DNA of 32,039 nucleotides from a virus: positions 1 to 32,039 of the IMG/VR virus record IMGVR_UViG_3300044911_002077. One strand, written 5' to 3'. Position 1 is the first letter of the stretch, and every line of letters starts with the position of its first letter. The notes beneath the pieces are model-generated. The model was not told the origin of the DNA, did no database searches, and saw nothing but the letters and a program-made list of their open reading frames with translations. The position numbers and the translations under genes are program-made. Shown piece by piece: positions 30,302-32,039 of the stretch.

Positions 30302-30835
30302 TTATTCGTCAAGTTGCATTTTTGCCCACACACTCATGGTCGCTTCTTCCAGGGGGATCTCAATGGGATCATCCTTGAAGACGGATAGGAGTTCACGAAT
30401 GGCACGATCGGCACCAGCCATTAACAGGCCTTTGCGATCTTTCATGCCAGTGAATCGGTCAATTTGTTCGATGTGACCACGAATTTCTTTTTGCATTGAC
30501 GCAATGCGAGCAACGCCCGCATCACGTTTAACATTGCCGTTCTCAACATCTTCACGGAGTTTGCGAACATCCTCCTGCATCTCGTCAATTTCGTACAGAA
30601 GTTTTTGACGATGGTCAGCCTTTGGGTAATTGTTTTGCACCCAAAGCTCACACGCAGTAATGCTACCTGTATACCGCAAGAACCGGGCATACAAGTAGAC
30701 TTCGACTACAGAATAGTTGTTGCTGGCGAAAGAGCAAAATGTTTCCTGAGTTGACGCATCGAGATTGTCAACCCATGAATCAAATAACTCAATATCGATA
30801 AGCTCGTTGGGCCTGCCCGTAATCCCGCTCTTCAT
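30302..30835 (-). CDS. Terminase small subunit candidate
   Basis: From ATG 30835 the product has 177 residues. N-terminal residues to about 70 contain a helical part (STQETFCSFASNNYSVVEVYLYARFLRY), then a long charged coiled coil (LLYEIDEMQEDVRKLREDVENGN, IASMQKEIRGHIEQIDRF), and a C-terminal end PLEEATMSVWAKMQLDE. DNA-binding N-terminus and coiled-coil oligomerisation are typical of small terminases, and it lies near terL. No clear helix-turn-helix is seen. A longer open frame (to 30961) overlaps the preceding gene and is not used. No good Shine-Dalgarno is visible. Confidence 0.5.
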   Translation of the reverse strand: MKSGITGRPNELIDIELFDSWVDNLDASTQETFCSFASNNYSVVEVYLYARFLRYTGSITACELWVQNNYPKADHRQKLLYEIDEMQEDVRKLREDVENGNVKRDAGVARIASMQKEIRGHIEQIDRFTGMKDRKGLLMAGADRAIRELLSVFKDDPIEIPLEEATMSVWAKMQLDE

Positions 30836-31037
30836 CGCGTTGCTTGAACTGCTGGCCTTGTTCGGCAGAGCTACGTTGTTCTTCTGCGCCCTTACCGATG
30901 GTTTCACGTTCTTGTTCACCAGCAGTCTCCATTTTTTTCTTGGAAAATTCGTAAGCCACACCAGCAGCCTGGCGGTACTTGTCTAGATCAAACCAGTCAT
31001 CAACGTCTGTTTGACCAGCGGGTACACTGCTTGTCAT
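30789..31037 (-). CDS. Hypothetical charged protein, 82 residues
   Basis: The product MTSSVPAGQTDVDDWFDLDK... has an acidic start and then a long Gln/Glu/Arg helix (EQERETIGKGAEEQRSSAEQGQQFKQRDEE), probably a coiled coil. Its last 47 nt overlap the start of the small-terminase candidate. It is a clear ATG start in a minus-strand series. I do not recognise a family; a minor virion or scaffold-like role is possible. Confidence 0.5.
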   Translation of the reverse strand: MTSSVPAGQTDVDDWFDLDKYRQAAGVAYEFSKKKMETAGEQERETIGKGAEEQRSSAEQGQQFKQRDEERDYGQAQRAYRY

Positions 31038-31061
31038 GGCTTAGATAGTTTACAAGAAAAA

Positions 31062-31235
31062 TCAGAAGTTGGACATCATCGATGCCAGGCCCTGGGAGAA
31101 GATGTCGCGGCGACCTTCAACAGACTTTTGACGTTGTTGACGCCCCTTAGAGGCTTCAAGCCGATTCAGTAATTCCTGAAAACGATCAATGTTAAAATCT
31201 GTGGCCGTATCGGTTCCAGATAACTCGGTAGACAT
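31062..31235 (-). CDS. Small hypothetical protein, 57 residues
   Basis: The product MSTELSGTDTATDFNIDRFQ... has a central helix (DRFQELLNRLEASKGRQQRQK) and ends FSQGLASMMSNF. It starts at an ATG at 31235 and ends 25 nt before the next gene. No family is recognised, and no Shine-Dalgarno is clear. Its end resembles the hydrophobic C-terminal ends of the 905-residue protein and the partial gene at 31277. Confidence 0.5.
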   Translation of the reverse strand: MSTELSGTDTATDFNIDRFQELLNRLEASKGRQQRQKSVEGRRDIFSQGLASMMSNF

Positions 31236-31276
31236 TTTGCAAAAGTGTTAACTAAATAAATTATAGCAATAACAAG

Positions 31277-32039
31277 CTATGACCAAAAACCAGAAACAAG
31301 ATTTGAAAACACACTAGTTTCGCGATTTATTCTTGCGACTTCTTTGGAGCCTTCATTTTTCAACTTCTGGGTTTCTTTGTCGATCTCTCCTTGAAGGTTG
31401 GTCAACCCAGCGCTGTAAAGATACTTGCGGGTGTCACGTACGTTTTGTAGGTTCTCTTCAATTTCACTGGGAGTTCCGGTGAAGCTATCAGCAAAGTTTG
31501 GCAGCTGGACCCCAGCCCTTGCTTTAGTTGTGTCTGCGTAGCTGGGGAGAAGATTCTTGTCAAACTTGAAAGTACGTTGTCCTGTTTTCTTGCCAGCAGC
31601 GTCAGTCGCCTGCTTGCCAAACGTTGTGTCGTAGTAATTATCAAGATAGCTATTGTTGAACTTATCTTGATACTCTTGACCCTTTGCGAGAGAATCGCGA
31701 AGATCCTGGACGGTACTGTAGTAGCCCTGATTAAAACGTTCCAGTGCTTCTGTTTTTTCTTCTTCTTTAGCCTCTCGACCCAATACTTCTTTATACGCAG
31801 ACGTAATGCCTGTGGCACGCCGACCAGGGAGAAGTTCTTTTGTATAGATATCCGTCAATCCAGCAACGTCTTGCTCCGGTGGAGAAAGATCATATTTGGA
31901 TGCATAATCACGTAATTGTGACGCTGCATCATTGTACGAAATTAAACCCTGGCGAAGTTGAGATTCAATTCCGGAACGCATTCCGGAGTATGCAGCTGCA
32001 CCAGATGATTTACGTGCCTCGGCAGCTGCTTTTTGTTCT
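31277..32039 (-). CDS. Partial virion protein with DUF4214-like motif
   Basis: The frame is open to the window edge, so the N-terminus is missing (at least 253 residues). Upstream of the first ATG in frame (31981) it continues as EQKAAAEARKSSGAAAYSG, which is Ala-rich and helical. The segment ITSAYKEVLGREAKEEEKTEALERF...LAKGQEY fits DUF4214 (LGR near a second helix ending in Ser/Gly-x-EY), a domain found in surface-associated bacterial proteins. Helices with Gln/Lys/Asp follow, and the end is SVFSNLVSGFWS. Structural protein by context. Confidence 0.6.
   Translation of the reverse strand, partial: EQKAAAEARKSSGAAAYSGMRSGIESQLRQGLISYNDAASQLRDYASKYDLSPPEQDVAGLTDIYTKELLPGRRATGITSAYKEVLGREAKEEEKTEALERFNQGYYSTVQDLRDSLAKGQEYQDKFNNSYLDNYYDTTFGKQATDAAGKKTGQRTFKFDKNLLPSYADTTKARAGVQLPNFADSFTGTPSEIEENLQNVRDTRKYLYSAGLTNLQGEIDKETQKLKNEGSKEVARINRETSVFSNLVSGFWS

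Noticed and set aside
31402-31818. 138-codon minus-strand frame inside the partial right-edge gene
   Set aside because: It is an alternative frame of the DUF4214-like gene with low-complexity Leu/Lys/Thr content.

Overview
The window looks like a stretch of a tailed double-stranded DNA phage (Caudoviricetes) genome, most likely a cyanophage or an uncultured relative. The phage assignment rests on a packaging and head cassette on the minus strand (terminase large subunit, portal, scaffold-like protein, major capsid protein), followed by neck/tail, fibre and lysis genes. The cyanophage assignment rests mainly on an NblA-like phycobilisome-degradation adaptor (5473..5766) and on several small proteins of a kind I associate with cyanophages. 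That second point is from memory and was not searched. No integrase, tRNA, rRNA, CRISPR array or photosystem gene was recognised. Both edges cut genes.

Layout, left to right. 1-1563: 5' part of a long repetitive tail-fibre gene on the minus strand. 1609-1920: small membrane protein. 1972-4444: compact plus-strand operon with overlapping genes (helix-turn-helix protein, two unknowns, a Dam-methylase-like protein with a changed active-site motif, dCTP deaminase). 4441-6941: mixed strands, with a DUF3310 protein overlapping another gene by 196 nt, the NblA-like gene, a T4-type lysozyme behind a hairpin, and two small basic proteins. 6941-9658: a 905-residue probable virion protein. 9658-12237: HNH nuclease, small helix-turn-helix protein, and a glycosyltransferase-methyltransferase fusion. 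12282-18159: tail/adhesin cassette (polyglycine protein, collagen-like fibre, and a structural protein with an interrupted SWIM-like zinc motif). 18223-18822: HNH homing-type endonuclease on the opposite strand. 18825-22260: neck/tail genes with two more muralytic enzymes, a lambda-R-like transglycosylase and an M23 peptidase whose motifs are in circularly permuted order. 22328-24785: helix-hairpin-helix protein, capsid-associated protein and major capsid protein, closed by a good intrinsic terminator. 24905-30050: scaffold-like protein, portal, small genes and terminase. 30083-32039: small genes, a terminase-small-subunit candidate, and a partial structural protein.

How the genes work together (inference): the minus-strand genes would package DNA, build the head and tail, and lyse the cell. 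The plus-strand block would adjust nucleotide pools and regulation. The NblA-like protein would direct degradation of host light-harvesting antennae to free amino acids or change energy flow during infection. The most notable points are the NblA-like gene, the permuted M23 peptidase, the 623-nt same-strand overlap of portal and scaffold-like genes, the split SWIM motif, two start-codon-adjacent hairpins, and a repeated TAGAATA element upstream of minus-strand genes.
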